NCBI GenBank assembly: GCA_017744365.1
Contig: JAGIBL010000010.1
Span: forward strand, 1 to 64,000
Direction: 5' to 3'
DNA: 64,000 nucleotides
Source of the DNA: Nocardioidaceae bacterium
GTDB lineage: Bacteria > Actinomycetota > Actinomycetes > Propionibacteriales > Nocardioidaceae
A program made the translations under genes and the position numbers. Position 1 is the first letter of the stretch, and each line of letters opens with the position of its first letter. This document shows, in pieces, positions 40,585 through 49,197 of the stretch. The notes beneath the pieces were generated by a model. It was given only the letters and a program-made list of their open reading frames with translations, was not told the origin of the DNA and made no database searches.

Positions 40585-41970
40585 TCAGATGGCGTGGTTG
40601 CCCAGGAACACCCCTCCCGGGTCCACGTCCCTCTTCACCGCCACCAGCCGCCCCCAGCTGGCCGCGCCGAACGCCTCGCTGACCTCCACCGGCCGGTCGG
40701 CGAAGTTGAGGAAGAGCCTCTGCTCGGCCTCCCACGGCGTCAGCGCGGCCAGCACCTGGTCGATCGCGGTGTGACCGGCGGCAGCCGCCTCCGGTGTCGG
40801 CGCCACGCACAGGAAGAACGCCACGTGGCTGCCGGCGACCCGGTCGAGCGCTCCGCCCCCGGGCGCAGAGCGGGCCAGCGCCCCGCCGAGCATCCGCAGC
40901 TCGGCGATGAACACGCCCGTCCGGGCCTCCGGGCCGACCTCGGCCAGGAACGCGGCGACGGCCTCCTCGTCGAGCCGGTCGAGCACCACCCCGGCCCCGA
41001 CGCCGGGAGTCGGCTCGGGCGGGTCCATGTGCAGCGTGGTCAGCGTCGAGGACGGCACCCGCGCGAACGTGTCCATCTCCGGCCGCAGTGCCCGGAACGG
41101 AGACAGGACGTCGGTCGCCGCGGCGTCGTCGAGCAGGACCGCGCCGTCGAGCACGACCACGCTGCGCCCGCGCAGGAAGTCGGGCAGCTCGGGGATCGGC
41201 GGGAACCGCAGGATCCGGAAGGACGCGGTGACCTCCTCGGGGGCGGTGGGCGAAAAGGCAGCGAAGGCGCGCAGCACCTCAGGGGCCCGCTCCAGGGGCC
41301 ACAGCATCATCCCGGCGTACGCGTCCGCGATCGGCTGCAGCGCCACCTCGATCGTGGTCACGACCCCGAAGTTGCCGCCGCCACCGCGCAGCGCCCAGAA
41401 CAGCTCGGGCCGGGTTTCCGCGTCGGCCCGGACGACGTCGCCGTCGGCACCGACCAGCTCGATCCCGACCACGCTGTTCGCGGCCAGCCCGTGCTTGCGG
41501 GCGTACCAGCTCAGGCCGCCGCCCAGGCAGTAGCCGACCACGCCGACGTCCGGCGCCGAGCCGTGCAGCGCGGCCAGCCCGTACGACGACGCGACGTCGA
41601 CCACGTCCTGCCAGCAGGCGCCGGCCTCGACGCGGGCGACCCGGCTGACCGGGTCCACGTGCACACCGCGCAGTGCGCCGGTCCGCACCAGCACCACGTC
41701 GTCGAGCCGGTGCTGGGCCAGGATCGCGGCCGCGTGCCCGGTGCTCTGCGCGCTGACCCGCAGGCCGAGCCGGGCGGCGTGCCGGACCACCCCGCGCAGC
41801 TGCTCGACGGTCTCGGGCAGCGCGACCGCGGCGGGCCGCTGGTTCACCGCGACGTTCCAGGCGAACCGGCCCTGGTCGTAGGCCGGCGTCCCGGGCAGGT
41901 GCACCACGCCGGCGCACTCGGCGGCCAGGGCGACGACGGCGTCGTCGGTGGTGTTCTCGGTCAAGGTCAT
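40585..41970 (-). CDS. FAD-binding oxidoreductase (BBE/PCMH type)
   Basis: The protein has 461 residues. The PCMH FAD domain has VNQRPAAVALPETVEQLRGV, SAQSTGHAAA with the His that normally holds FAD, GACWQDVVDVASSYGLAALHGSAPDV and VVGYCLGGGLSWYARKHGL with the Cys that in bicovalent enzymes attaches the isoalloxazine. RGGGGNFGVVT and the C-terminal BBE motif (LNFADRPVEVSEAFGAASWGRL) are typical. The canonical RSGGHS sequence is replaced by QSTGHA, so covalent flavin is uncertain. It should oxidise sugars, alkaloids or polyketides with oxygen. It is divergent from the LuxR-type regulator at 42110, probably its controller. Confidence 0.87.
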   Translation of the reverse strand: MTLTENTTDDAVVALAAECAGVVHLPGTPAYDQGRFAWNVAVNQRPAAVALPETVEQLRGVVRHAARLGLRVSAQSTGHAAAILAQHRLDDVVLVRTGALRGVHVDPVSRVARVEAGACWQDVVDVASSYGLAALHGSAPDVGVVGYCLGGGLSWYARKHGLAANSVVGIELVGADGDVVRADAETRPELFWALRGGGGNFGVVTTIEVALQPIADAYAGMMLWPLERAPEVLRAFAAFSPTAPEEVTASFRILRFPPIPELPDFLRGRSVVVLDGAVLLDDAAATDVLSPFRALRPEMDTFARVPSSTLTTLHMDPPEPTPGVGAGVVLDRLDEEAVAAFLAEVGPEARTGVFIAELRMLGGALARSAPGGGALDRVAGSHVAFFLCVAPTPEAAAAGHTAIDQVLAALTPWEAEQRLFLNFADRPVEVSEAFGAASWGRLVAVKRDVDPGGVFLGNHAI

Positions 41971-42033
41971 CGTCGTGCTCCTCAGGTCTCAGGTGACGGC
42001 GAGAAGCCTGACGACCGAATCCGCGGCGAACCA

Positions 42034-42073
42034 TCCCGGAAAGCCACGGAATCGGTTTCCCAGAAAGTTGGGA
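42034..42073. promoter_or_regulatory. candidate operator between the FAD oxidase and LuxR-type genes
   Basis: Two direct repeats TCCCGGAAAG (42034-42043) and TCCCAGAAAG (42058-42067) start 24 bases apart. The second is part of a perfect dyad TCCCA-N6-TGGGA (42058-42073). This sits centrally in the 139-bp gap between the two divergent genes. No other feature is seen in the gap except CACACT at 42097-42102, seven bases before the ATG at 42110. Confidence 0.42.
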
Positions 42074-42109
42074 TGCCGCGGGAAGGCCCGATCCGCCACA
42101 CTGATCCGC

Positions 42110-43240
42110 ATGAACCGCGCTCTGACTGCTCAGCGGGTTCTGCGCGACGTCGACGTCGTGTCTCGGGCGGGACTGGATCTGGAGACCTTCCTCGACGAGG
42201 CGCTCTCCTCGATCAACCGCGCGGTCCCGCACGTCGGTGCCTGCGTGGCGACGGTGGACCCGTCCACGCTGCTGCTCACCGGCACCCTCAAGTTCGGCGA
42301 CCTGCACGGCCAGGACGACCACGACCACGAGTGGGGCCTGCACGAGTTCGGTCAGCACGAGGACACCGCGTTCCTCGAGCTCGCGCACCGGGCGCTGCCG
42401 GCCGTCGCCGTACGGCAGAGCGACCCGCACTCGACCCGGCTCAACGACTTCATGGGGCCCTACTACAGCTACACCGACGAGATGCGCCTGGTGATGCGCG
42501 ACCGCGGCCAGGTCTGGGGTGCGATCGCGATGTTCCGCGGCGCCGACGCCCCGGCCTTCGACGCCGAGGACGTGGCCCTGGTCTCGCAGCTCTCCGAGAC
42601 CATGTCGGTCGGGATGCGGCTGGGGCTGCTGAGCCGCCTCGGTGACGAGCCTGCGCTGAACGCCTGCGGCCCGGCCGTGGTGATCGTCGGGGCGGACGAC
42701 CAGATCACCTCGATGAGCGCCGGTGCCGAGCTGCGCCTCTCCGAGCTCAAGTTCGCCGAGCACCAGACCGAGGCGACCGGCATCATCGCCGCCCTGGTCG
42801 GCGCCGCCCGCCGGTTCGCCCGCGGCGAGGTCGCGCACCCGCCGCGGACCCGGGTCCGGGCGCGCAGCGGGATGTGGCTGGTGCTGCACGCGAGCCCGAT
42901 GTCCGCACGCCCGGGGCTCGGCGGGGAGTCCGTCGGCGACGTCGTCATCACCATCGACGAGGCCCGGCCGCCGGAGATCGTGCCGCTGGTGGTGGCCGCG
43001 TTCAACCTGACCGACCGCGAGCGCGCGGTCACCGAGCGGGTGCTGCAGGGGCTGGACACCAAGGAGATCGCGGGCGCGCTGCACCTGTCCGCCTACACCG
43101 TGCAGGACCACCTGAAGTCGGTGTTCGAGAAGGCGTCGGTGCGTAGCCGCCGCGAGCTGATCGCGCGGGTCTACTTCGACCAGTACGTGCCGCGGATGGG
43201 CACCGAGGTCGGGCCGTCCGGCTGGTTCGCCACGTCCTAG
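42110..43240 (+). CDS. LuxR-type regulator with N-terminal GAF domain
   Basis: The protein has 376 residues. The N-terminal two thirds are GAF-like (LETFLDEALSSINRAVPHVG, MRLVMRDRGQVWGAIAMFRG) followed by a PAS-like section. The last 65 residues are a LuxR HTH: FNLTDRERAVTERVLQGLDTKEIA and LSAYTVQDHLKSVFEKASV, with the RSRRELIARV end. There is no receiver Asp, so it senses a ligand rather than phosphorylation. It is divergent from the BBE oxidase and the region between holds repeated TCCC(G/A)GAAAG motifs. The CACACT hexamer is seven bases before the ATG. It probably regulates the oxidase. Confidence 0.85.
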   Translation: MNRALTAQRVLRDVDVVSRAGLDLETFLDEALSSINRAVPHVGACVATVDPSTLLLTGTLKFGDLHGQDDHDHEWGLHEFGQHEDTAFLELAHRALPAVAVRQSDPHSTRLNDFMGPYYSYTDEMRLVMRDRGQVWGAIAMFRGADAPAFDAEDVALVSQLSETMSVGMRLGLLSRLGDEPALNACGPAVVIVGADDQITSMSAGAELRLSELKFAEHQTEATGIIAALVGAARRFARGEVAHPPRTRVRARSGMWLVLHASPMSARPGLGGESVGDVVITIDEARPPEIVPLVVAAFNLTDRERAVTERVLQGLDTKEIAGALHLSAYTVQDHLKSVFEKASVRSRRELIARVYFDQYVPRMGTEVGPSGWFATS

Positions 43241-43244
43241 CCCG

Positions 43245-45284
43245 CTAGGTCCGGGGGACCTTCTCCAGGTCGCGCAGCCACACCCGCGCGTTCGCGTCCG
43301 AGGGCATCCGCCAGTCCCCGCGGGGCGAGAGCGAGCCACCGGCCGCGACCTTCGGGCCGTTGGGCAGGGCGGAGCGCTTGAACTGGCTGAACGCGAAGAA
43401 CCGGTTCACGAACACCTCCAGCCAGCGCCGGATGGTGGCCAGGTCGTACGACGTACGGCGAGCCTCGGGGAAGCCGGGAGGCCAGGCGCCGTACGTCGCG
43501 TCGGACCACGCGTGCCGGGCCAGGAAGGCGATCTTGCTCGGCCGGAACCCAAAGCGCAGCGTGTAGTAGAGGTTGAAGTCCTGCAGCGAGTACGGGCCGA
43601 TGCTCGCCTCGGTGCTCTGCGGGACCTCGCCCTCCCTGGTCGGGATCAGCTCGGGGGTGATCTCCTGCTCGACGATCTCGAGCAGCACGTCCTCGACGTC
43701 CTTCTCGAACTCGCTGGCCGCCGCCCAGCGGATCAGGTGCTGGATCAGGGTCTTCGGCACGCCGGTGTTCACCGCGTAGTGCGACATCTGGTCGCCGACG
43801 CCGTACGTGCACCAGCCCAGCGCCAGCTCGGAGAGGTCGCCGGTGCCGAGCACGATCCCGCCGCGGTGGTTGGCGATCCGGAACAGGTAGTCGGTGCGCA
43901 GGCCGGCCTGGACGTTCTCGAAGGTGACGTCGTAGACCTCCTCGCCCTCGCCGTAGGGATGGCCGAGGTCGTCGAGCATCTGCCGCGCCGCCGGCCGGAT
44001 GTCGAGCTCCTCGAAGGAGACGCCGAGCGCCTTCGCCAGCCGGGTGGCGTTGTTCTTGGTGTAGTCCGTGGTCGCGAAGCCCGGCATCGTGAACGCCAGG
44101 ATGTCGCTGCGCGGCCGGCCCAGCCGGTCCATCGCCTTGGCCGCGACGATCAGCGCGTGCGTGGAGTCGAGGCCACCGGAGACCCCGATGACGACCTTGG
44201 GCTGTCCGATGGACCGCAGCCGCTGCTCCAGGCCGGAGACCTGGATGTTGTAGGCCTCGTAGCAGTCGAGGGCCAGCCGCGCGGGGTCGTCGGGGACGAA
44301 CGGGAACCGGTCGACCGTCCGGCGCAGGCCGATGTCGCCGGGGGGTGGGTCGAGGGTGAACTCGATCTCGTCGAGGTCTCCGGTCTCCACGCGTGCCTGG
44401 TGCCGGTTGTCGTCGAACGTGCCCTGGCGCAGGCGCTCCTGACGGATGCGGTCGAGATCGACGTCGACGACCGTGCGGCGCGGGCCGTCCGGGAAGCGCT
44501 CGGTCTCCCCCAGCAGCTCGCCGCACTCGTAGACCATCGTCTGGCCGTCCCAGGACAGGTCGGTGCTCGACTCCCCCTCGCCCGCGGCGGCGTACAGGTA
44601 GGCCGCCAGGCAGCGGGCACTGGCACTGCGCACCAGCAGCCGCCGGTCCTCGGCACGAGCCACGGTGATGGGCGACCCGGAGATGTTCGCCAGCACGGTC
44701 GCGCCCCCGAGCGCCGCGTAGGCGCTCGGCGGGATCGGCACCCACATGTCCTCGCAGATCTCGACGTGCAGCGCCAGACCGGGCACGTCCGTGGCGCGGA
44801 ACAGCAGGTCGCGCCCGAACGGCACGTCGGCACCGGCAAGCGTGATGGACTCGCCGCGCTGGTCCTCCCCCGAGGCGAACCAACGGGCTTCGTAGAACTC
44901 GCGGTACGTCGGCAGGAACGACTTCGGTGCGACCCCGAGCACTCGTCCGTGGTGGACGACGACGGCGCAGTTGAACAGCCGGCTCCCCTTGCGCAGCGGC
45001 GCCCCGACCACGATCACCGGGCGCAGGTCCTTGCTGGCCTCGACGATCTGCTCGATCGCGACCAGCGTCGTCTCCAACACGGTGTCCTGGAGGAAGAGAT
45101 CGTCGATCGCGTACCCCGTCAGGCACAGCTCAGGGAAGATCGCCACCGCGACCCCCTCGTCGTGGCAGGCACGCGCCTGCTCGAGCACGCGAGCGGCGTT
45201 GGTCTCCGGGTCCGCGATCGCCACCGGGATGGTGCAAGCAGCGACCCGGGCGAACCCGTGGGCGTAGCTGGAGTCGAAGTCCAC
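43245..45284 (-). CDS. nadE: glutamine-hydrolysing NAD+ synthetase
   Basis: The protein has 679 residues from GTG 45284, exactly the length of the mycobacterial enzyme, which supports this start over an in-frame codon at 45341. N-terminal nitrilase-type glutaminase triad: Glu52 (FPELCLTGY), Lys121 ([13 protein letters not shown]) and Cys177 (VEICEDMW). The synthetase domain has the P-loop [12 protein letters not shown] and the ATP/NaAD contacts [16 protein letters not shown]. It turns nicotinic acid adenine dinucleotide into NAD using ammonia channelled from glutamine. AAGACT (45291-45296) ends six bases before the GTG, predicting a leaderless mRNA. It converges on the LuxR gene with a four-base gap. 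Confidence 0.94.
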   Translation of the reverse strand: MDFDSSYAHGFARVAACTIPVAIADPETNAARVLEQARACHDEGVAVAIFPELCLTGYAIDDLFLQDTVLETTLVAIEQIVEASKDLRPVIVVGAPLRKGSRLFNCAVVVHHGRVLGVAPKSFLPTYREFYEARWFASGEDQRGESITLAGADVPFGRDLLFRATDVPGLALHVEICEDMWVPIPPSAYAALGGATVLANISGSPITVARAEDRRLLVRSASARCLAAYLYAAAGEGESSTDLSWDGQTMVYECGELLGETERFPDGPRRTVVDVDLDRIRQERLRQGTFDDNRHQARVETGDLDEIEFTLDPPPGDIGLRRTVDRFPFVPDDPARLALDCYEAYNIQVSGLEQRLRSIGQPKVVIGVSGGLDSTHALIVAAKAMDRLGRPRSDILAFTMPGFATTDYTKNNATRLAKALGVSFEELDIRPAARQMLDDLGHPYGEGEEVYDVTFENVQAGLRTDYLFRIANHRGGIVLGTGDLSELALGWCTYGVGDQMSHYAVNTGVPKTLIQHLIRWAAASEFEKDVEDVLLEIVEQEITPELIPTREGEVPQSTEASIGPYSLQDFNLYYTLRFGFRPSKIAFLARHAWSDATYGAWPPGFPEARRTSYDLATIRRWLEVFVNRFFAFSQFKRSALPNGPKVAAGGSLSPRGDWRMPSDANARVWLRDLEKVPRT

Positions 45285-45367
45285 GTCACCAGTCTTGCGT
45301 ATCTTGCGTACGACGCACGCACGATGCACCTGAACCACCATCGAGGTGTGTCCGTTGGCCCGAGAAA

Positions 45368-45396
45368 CTGTCGGTGGTCACGCCTAGGTTTGGGGT
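45368..45396 (+). promoter_or_regulatory. RecA-NDp (PafBC-type) DNA-damage promoter of the intact HNH gene
   Basis: CTGTCGGTG (45368-45376), eight bases, TAGGTT (45385-45390), then six bases to the ATG at 45397. This matches the consensus TTGTCRGTG-N8-TANNNT used by PafBC in mycobacteria for LexA-independent DNA-damage induction. The same layout precedes the broken copy at 18220. Confidence 0.75.
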
Positions 45397-46692
45397 ATGA
45401 CCTCGACGGCGACTCTCGATGCGGCAGCGGTGCTGGCTTCCGTACGTCGTGATCGCGCAGAGGCCGATGCAGCCGAGGCTCGGATCCTCGCGGGAGCGCT
45501 GGAGTGGGCGCATCTGCACCAGCTCGGGTCGCTGGATGAGGGTGGTGTGGCGACGTGGGGTGACTCGCCGGTCCCGATTGCGGGTGAGGGTGCTCCGTTG
45601 GTCTCGGAGTTCTGTCTCTACGAGCTCGCCCCGGCACTGGGTCTGACCCCGGAGGGTGGCCGGTACCTGGTGGCGCACGCTCTGGAGTTGTTCCACCGGC
45701 TGCCCCGGCTCTGGGAGCGGGTCCAGTCCGGATCGCTGCCGGCGTGGCGGGCACGCCGGGTGGCAGACAAGACCATCGCGCTGTCACCCGAAGCCGCTGG
45801 GTTCGTGGACGCCCAGGTGGCCCAGTACGCGCCCCGGATCGGGAACGCCGCACTGGATCGGCTGGTGGAGGAAGCGATCGCCCGGCACATGCCGGAGATG
45901 GCTGCCGAGGTCGCCGAGCAGGCCGCCGAGGGGCGGCACATCACGATCAACCACCAGCAGGTCTCGTTTGCCGGCACCTCCCTGTTGCAAGGTGAGCTGG
46001 ACCTGCCCGACGCGCTGGACCTGGACAAGGTGCTGCAGGCCGGCGCCGAGCAGCAGATGGCACTCGGATCCACCGAGTCACTCGACGTACGCCGCGCGCT
46101 CGCCCTCGGTGCGCTGGCCCGCGGGGAGCAGTTCCTCGGGCTCGCCACCCCCGACACCGAGCGCGTCGAGACACCGCGCCGGATCACCCGGCAGATCGTG
46201 CTGTACGTGCACCTCTCCGACCGCGCGATCGGCAACCCCCACGGCATCGGGCGGGTCGAGTCCCCGAACATCCTCCTCACCGCCGCCCAGGTCGCCGCCT
46301 GGTGCGGGCTGCCGGATTCCCAGGTGATCGTCCGGCCGGTCATCGACCTCAACAACCGCGTGAGCGTGGAGTCCTACGAGATCCCCGACCGGCTGCGCGA
46401 ACAGGTGATCCTGCGCGACCTCGGCTGCGTGGCGCCGTACTGCACCAAACGAGCCCGCCGAGCCGACATCGACCACGTCCGCGAGTGGATCGTCGGCGGC
46501 AGCACCGGCGACCTCAACCTGGCACCGCTGTGCCGCGGACACCATCGGCTCAAGACGTTCTCGGCCTGGACCTACACCATGCTTCAGCCCGGTTCCTACC
46601 TCTGGCGCAGCCCCCTGGGCCAGGTCTACTTCCGAGACGGCACCGGCACCCGAGACCTGACACCACGTCCCGTCGACCCACCCGGCGGCTGA
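45397..46692 (+). CDS. DUF222/HNH endonuclease-like protein, intact
   Basis: The protein has 431 residues and is the intact member of a three-copy family in this window. DUF222 covers residues 1-300 with LEWAHLHQLGSLDEGGVAT, TPEGGRYLVAHALELFHRL and SGSLPAWRARRVADKTIALS. The HNH domain has CVAPYC, DIDHVREWIVGG and NLAPLCRGHHRLKTFSAWTY, with conserved His and Asn metal ligands. The last residues LTPRPVDPPGG match the copies at 550 and near 17 kb. The 13E12 repeat family of Mycobacterium tuberculosis has this architecture and several members are DNA-damage induced. The promoter here fits. Predicted endonuclease; target unknown. Confidence 0.9.
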   Translation: MTSTATLDAAAVLASVRRDRAEADAAEARILAGALEWAHLHQLGSLDEGGVATWGDSPVPIAGEGAPLVSEFCLYELAPALGLTPEGGRYLVAHALELFHRLPRLWERVQSGSLPAWRARRVADKTIALSPEAAGFVDAQVAQYAPRIGNAALDRLVEEAIARHMPEMAAEVAEQAAEGRHITINHQQVSFAGTSLLQGELDLPDALDLDKVLQAGAEQQMALGSTESLDVRRALALGALARGEQFLGLATPDTERVETPRRITRQIVLYVHLSDRAIGNPHGIGRVESPNILLTAAQVAAWCGLPDSQVIVRPVIDLNNRVSVESYEIPDRLREQVILRDLGCVAPYCTKRARRADIDHVREWIVGGSTGDLNLAPLCRGHHRLKTFSAWTYTMLQPGSYLWRSPLGQVYFRDGTGTRDLTPRPVDPPGG

Positions 46693-46713
46693 CCTCAGTG
46701 TCAGACTCGCCCC

Positions 46714-47046
46714 GTGACCGGGATCGCGAACCTCCCCGAGCCGCCGTACACGGCGGTCATCTTCAGCAACCTGCGCACCGCGGGCGACAACGGCTACGGC
46801 GTGATGGCCGACCGGATGGTGACGCTCGCCCAGGAGCAGCCCGGCTTCCTCGGCTACGAGTCCACCCGCGACGAGGACGGCTTCGGCATCACCGTCTCCT
46901 ACTGGGCCGACGAGGACGCCGCCCGCGCCTGGAAGCAGGTGCACGAGCACGCCATCGCCCAGCAGCGCGGCCGAGACGTCTGGTACGCCGACTACCAGGT
47001 CCGGGTCGCCACCGTCGGCCGCGCGTACGGCCCGGACCACGGGTGA
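46714..47046 (+). CDS. antibiotic biosynthesis monooxygenase (ABM) domain protein
   Basis: The protein has 110 residues of ferredoxin-like ABM fold: PPYTAVIFSNLRTAGDNGYG, MVTLAQEQPGFLGYESTRDE and ITVSYWADEDAARAWKQVHEHAIAQ, with the conserved HxxA helix. ABM proteins are small oxygenases or stress-related binding proteins; the members with FLGYES...W...H resemble the haem- or quinol-binding type. GTG 46714 is preceded by CAGACT ending six bases upstream, another leaderless start. The stop shares four bases with the GNAT gene, coupling the two. Confidence 0.85.
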   Translation: MTGIANLPEPPYTAVIFSNLRTAGDNGYGVMADRMVTLAQEQPGFLGYESTRDEDGFGITVSYWADEDAARAWKQVHEHAIAQQRGRDVWYADYQVRVATVGRAYGPDHG

Positions 47047-47609
47047 CCGAGCCGCTGGTCACCGCGCGACTGCTGCTGCGGCAGTGGCGCGACGAGGACC
47101 TGACGCCGTACACGGAGCTGAACGCCGACCCGCGGGTCACCGAATTCTTCCCGGCGCCGTTCACGCCCGAGCAGAGCCTCGAGCAGGTCATCCGGTTCAG
47201 CGCCGACCTGGACGCCGGCCGGCCCGGTGTCTTCGCCGTCGAGCGTCGCGAGCAGGGCGACTTCATCGGCTTCATCGGGCTCAACGTGCCGCGCTTCGAG
47301 GCGGCCTTCACGCCATGCGTCGAGGTCGGCTGGCGGCTGGCCCCGCACATGTGGCGACAGGGGCTGGCCTCCGAGGGCGCCCGGGCCGCGCTCGCCCACG
47401 GCTTCACCACCCTCGGGCTCGACGAGATCGTCTCGTTCACCTCCCGGCTCAACCTGCCCTCGCAGGCGGTGATGCGGACGATCGGGATGACCCACGACCC
47501 GGCCGGCGACTTCGAGCACCCGAACCTCCCGGACGGCCATCCGCTGCGCCCCCACGTCCTGTACCGCGTGAGCAGCGACACAGCAGCCAAACCCGGCGAA
47601 CGGGTCTAG
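47043..47609 (+). CDS. GNAT family N-acetyltransferase (RimJ/RimL type)
   Basis: The protein has 188 residues. The fold is that of RimJ-like acetyltransferases: VTARLLLRQWRDEDLTPYTE, DPRVTEFFPAPFTPEQS, FIGFIGLNVPRF, VEVGWRLAPHMWRQGLASEG with the acetyl-CoA loop, and ALAHGFTTLGLDEIVSFTSRLN ending in AVMRTIGM. Such enzymes acetylate N-terminal amines or small molecules. GTG 47043 overlaps the ABM stop (GTGA). The window holds only this member. Substrate is unknown. Confidence 0.9.
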   Translation: MTEPLVTARLLLRQWRDEDLTPYTELNADPRVTEFFPAPFTPEQSLEQVIRFSADLDAGRPGVFAVERREQGDFIGFIGLNVPRFEAAFTPCVEVGWRLAPHMWRQGLASEGARAALAHGFTTLGLDEIVSFTSRLNLPSQAVMRTIGMTHDPAGDFEHPNLPDGHPLRPHVLYRVSSDTAAKPGERV

Positions 47610-47672
47610 CGTGGGTGGCGGTCCGGGGACTCCGTCAAGGGAGCCTCGAGTCACGCACGAAGGAGCTCGACC

Positions 47673-48551
47673 ATGAGCACTGAGAAGACCAGCAGCAACC
47701 CCGAGGTCACCGCGCCCTACGGCAGCGGTGCCAAGCCCGCCGAGGACGGCAAGCCGCGCAAGCGGATCCGTACCCAGCACCTGCGGGAGATGAAGGAGCG
47801 CGGCGAGAAGTTCGCCATGCTCACCACGTACGACATGTACACCGCCGCCACCTTCGACGAGGCCGGCATCGAGGTGCTCCTCGTCGGCGACAGCGCGTCG
47901 AACAACGTGCTCGGCAACGAGACCTCGCTGCCGATCACCGTCGACGAGCTGATCCCGCTGACCCGCGCGGTGGCCAGGTCCGCCAAGCACGCGCTGGTCG
48001 TCGGCGACCTGCCGTTCGGGTCCTACCAGCGCTCGCCCGAGCAGGCCTACGACACGGGAGTCCGTTTCATGAAGGAGGGCGGCGCGCACTGCGTCAAGCT
48101 CGAGGGCGGCCGCGAGATGGCCGCGCAGATCGAGCTGCTCACCCGCGGCGGCATCCCCGTGATGGCGCACATCGGGTTCACCCCGCAGAGCGAGCACACC
48201 CTCGGCGGCTACCGGGTGCAGGGCCGTGGCGAGGCGGCCCAGCGGGTCGTCGACGACGCCAAGGCGGTCGAGGCGGCGGGCGCGTTCGCGGTGGTGATGG
48301 AGATGGTGCCCGGCGACGTCGCCGCGCAGATCACCCGCGAGCTGAGCATCCCGACCATCGGCATCGGCGCCGGCAACGGCTGCGACGGCCAGGTGCTGGT
48401 CTGGCAGGACGCGTTCGGGCTGCGCACCGGCCGGCTGCCGCGGTTCGTCAAGCAGTACGCCGACCTGCACACCGTGCTCAAGGAGGCGGCCGAGGCCTAC
48501 GCCGCGGACGTCAAGGCCGGGACCTTCCCCGCCCCCGAGCACACCTTCTGA
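47673..48551 (+). CDS. panB: 3-methyl-2-oxobutanoate hydroxymethyltransferase
   Basis: The protein has 292 residues; an N-terminal extension of about 35 ([20 protein letters not shown]) precedes the TIM barrel. Conserved PanB features: [67 protein letters not shown] and [12 protein letters not shown], with [18 protein letters not shown]. It makes ketopantoate from ketoisovalerate using 5,10-methylenetetrahydrofolate, the first pantothenate step; Mg2+ is bound by two Asp and one Glu. GAAGGAG gives an excellent RBS nine bases before the ATG. panC and panD are not in the window. It sits 63 bases after the GNAT gene. Confidence 0.96.
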   Translation: MSTEKTSSNPEVTAPYGSGAKPAEDGKPRKRIRTQHLREMKERGEKFAMLTTYDMYTAATFDEAGIEVLLVGDSASNNVLGNETSLPITVDELIPLTRAVARSAKHALVVGDLPFGSYQRSPEQAYDTGVRFMKEGGAHCVKLEGGREMAAQIELLTRGGIPVMAHIGFTPQSEHTLGGYRVQGRGEAAQRVVDDAKAVEAAGAFAVVMEMVPGDVAAQITRELSIPTIGIGAGNGCDGQVLVWQDAFGLRTGRLPRFVKQYADLHTVLKEAAEAYAADVKAGTFPAPEHTF

Positions 48552-48554
48552 TCG

Positions 48555-49187
48555 ATGGCCGACCACGAGAAGCACCACCACCATCAGTCGGGCAACGTCG
48601 CGGACCTGTTCACCCAGGAGACCTGGGACGCCCGGTACGGCGAGTCCGACCGGATCTGGAGCGGCCGGCCGAACGCGCGGCTGGTCGAGCACGCCGAGGA
48701 CCTCGAGCCGGGTGACGCCCTCGACGTCGGCGCGGGCGAGGGAGGCGACGCGGTCTGGCTGGCCGGCCGTGGCTGGCGGGTCACCGCCCTCGACGTCTCC
48801 CCCGTCGCGCTGGCCCGGGCCGCCGCGCACGCGGCCGAGGCGGGGGTGGCCGACCGGGTGAGCACGCTGCACCACGACCTGATGACCGGGGCGCCGCTGC
48901 CCGGGACCTACGACCTGGTCTCCGCGCAGTACCTGCACCCGCCGCGCGAACGGTTCGCGGAGCTGCTCGGGCTGCTCGGTGCCGCCGTGCGCCCGGGCGG
49001 TGCGCTGCTCGTGGTCGGCCACCATCCCGAGGACCCGCGGATGAAGGAACGCGGCGGGCACCGGCACCCGGAGCTGCTGTTCACCGCCGACCAGGTGGTC
49101 GCCGTCCTGCCGGCGGACATCTGGGACATCCGGGTCGCCGACGAACCCGCGCACGACACGGTCGTGCTGGCCGTACGACGGGCGTAG
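48555..49187 (+). CDS. class I SAM-dependent methyltransferase (TehB-like)
   Basis: The protein has 210 residues. After a His-rich N-terminus (DHEKHHHHQSGNVADLFT) the methyltransferase fold shows WDARYGESDRIWSGRPNARL, motif I ALDVGAGEGGDAVWLAGRGW (about 55-74), VTALDVSPVALARAAAH and YDLVSAQYLHP. The WDxRYxE...W N-terminal signature is that of TehB-related enzymes that methylate thiols, tellurite or selenite. It starts three bases after panB and is likely co-transcribed with it. The N-terminal His tract might bind metal. Exact substrate unknown. Confidence 0.88.
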   Translation: MADHEKHHHHQSGNVADLFTQETWDARYGESDRIWSGRPNARLVEHAEDLEPGDALDVGAGEGGDAVWLAGRGWRVTALDVSPVALARAAAHAAEAGVADRVSTLHHDLMTGAPLPGTYDLVSAQYLHPPRERFAELLGLLGAAVRPGGALLVVGHHPEDPRMKERGGHRHPELLFTADQVVAVLPADIWDIRVADEPAHDTVVLAVRRA

Positions 49188-49190
49188 CCT
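49185..49190 (+). promoter_or_regulatory. -10 element overlapping the methyltransferase stop codon
   Basis: TAGCCT begins with the TAG stop of the methyltransferase gene and ends seven bases before the ATG at 49198. No RBS is present, so the dehydrogenase mRNA is predicted to start at its ATG. Confidence 0.4.
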
Positions 49191-49197
49191 CGGCCGC

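Noticed and set aside
43245-45341. Longer nadE start at 45341
   Set aside because: The 679-residue version matches the length and N-terminus of the mycobacterial enzyme and has a well-placed hexamer upstream of GTG 45284.
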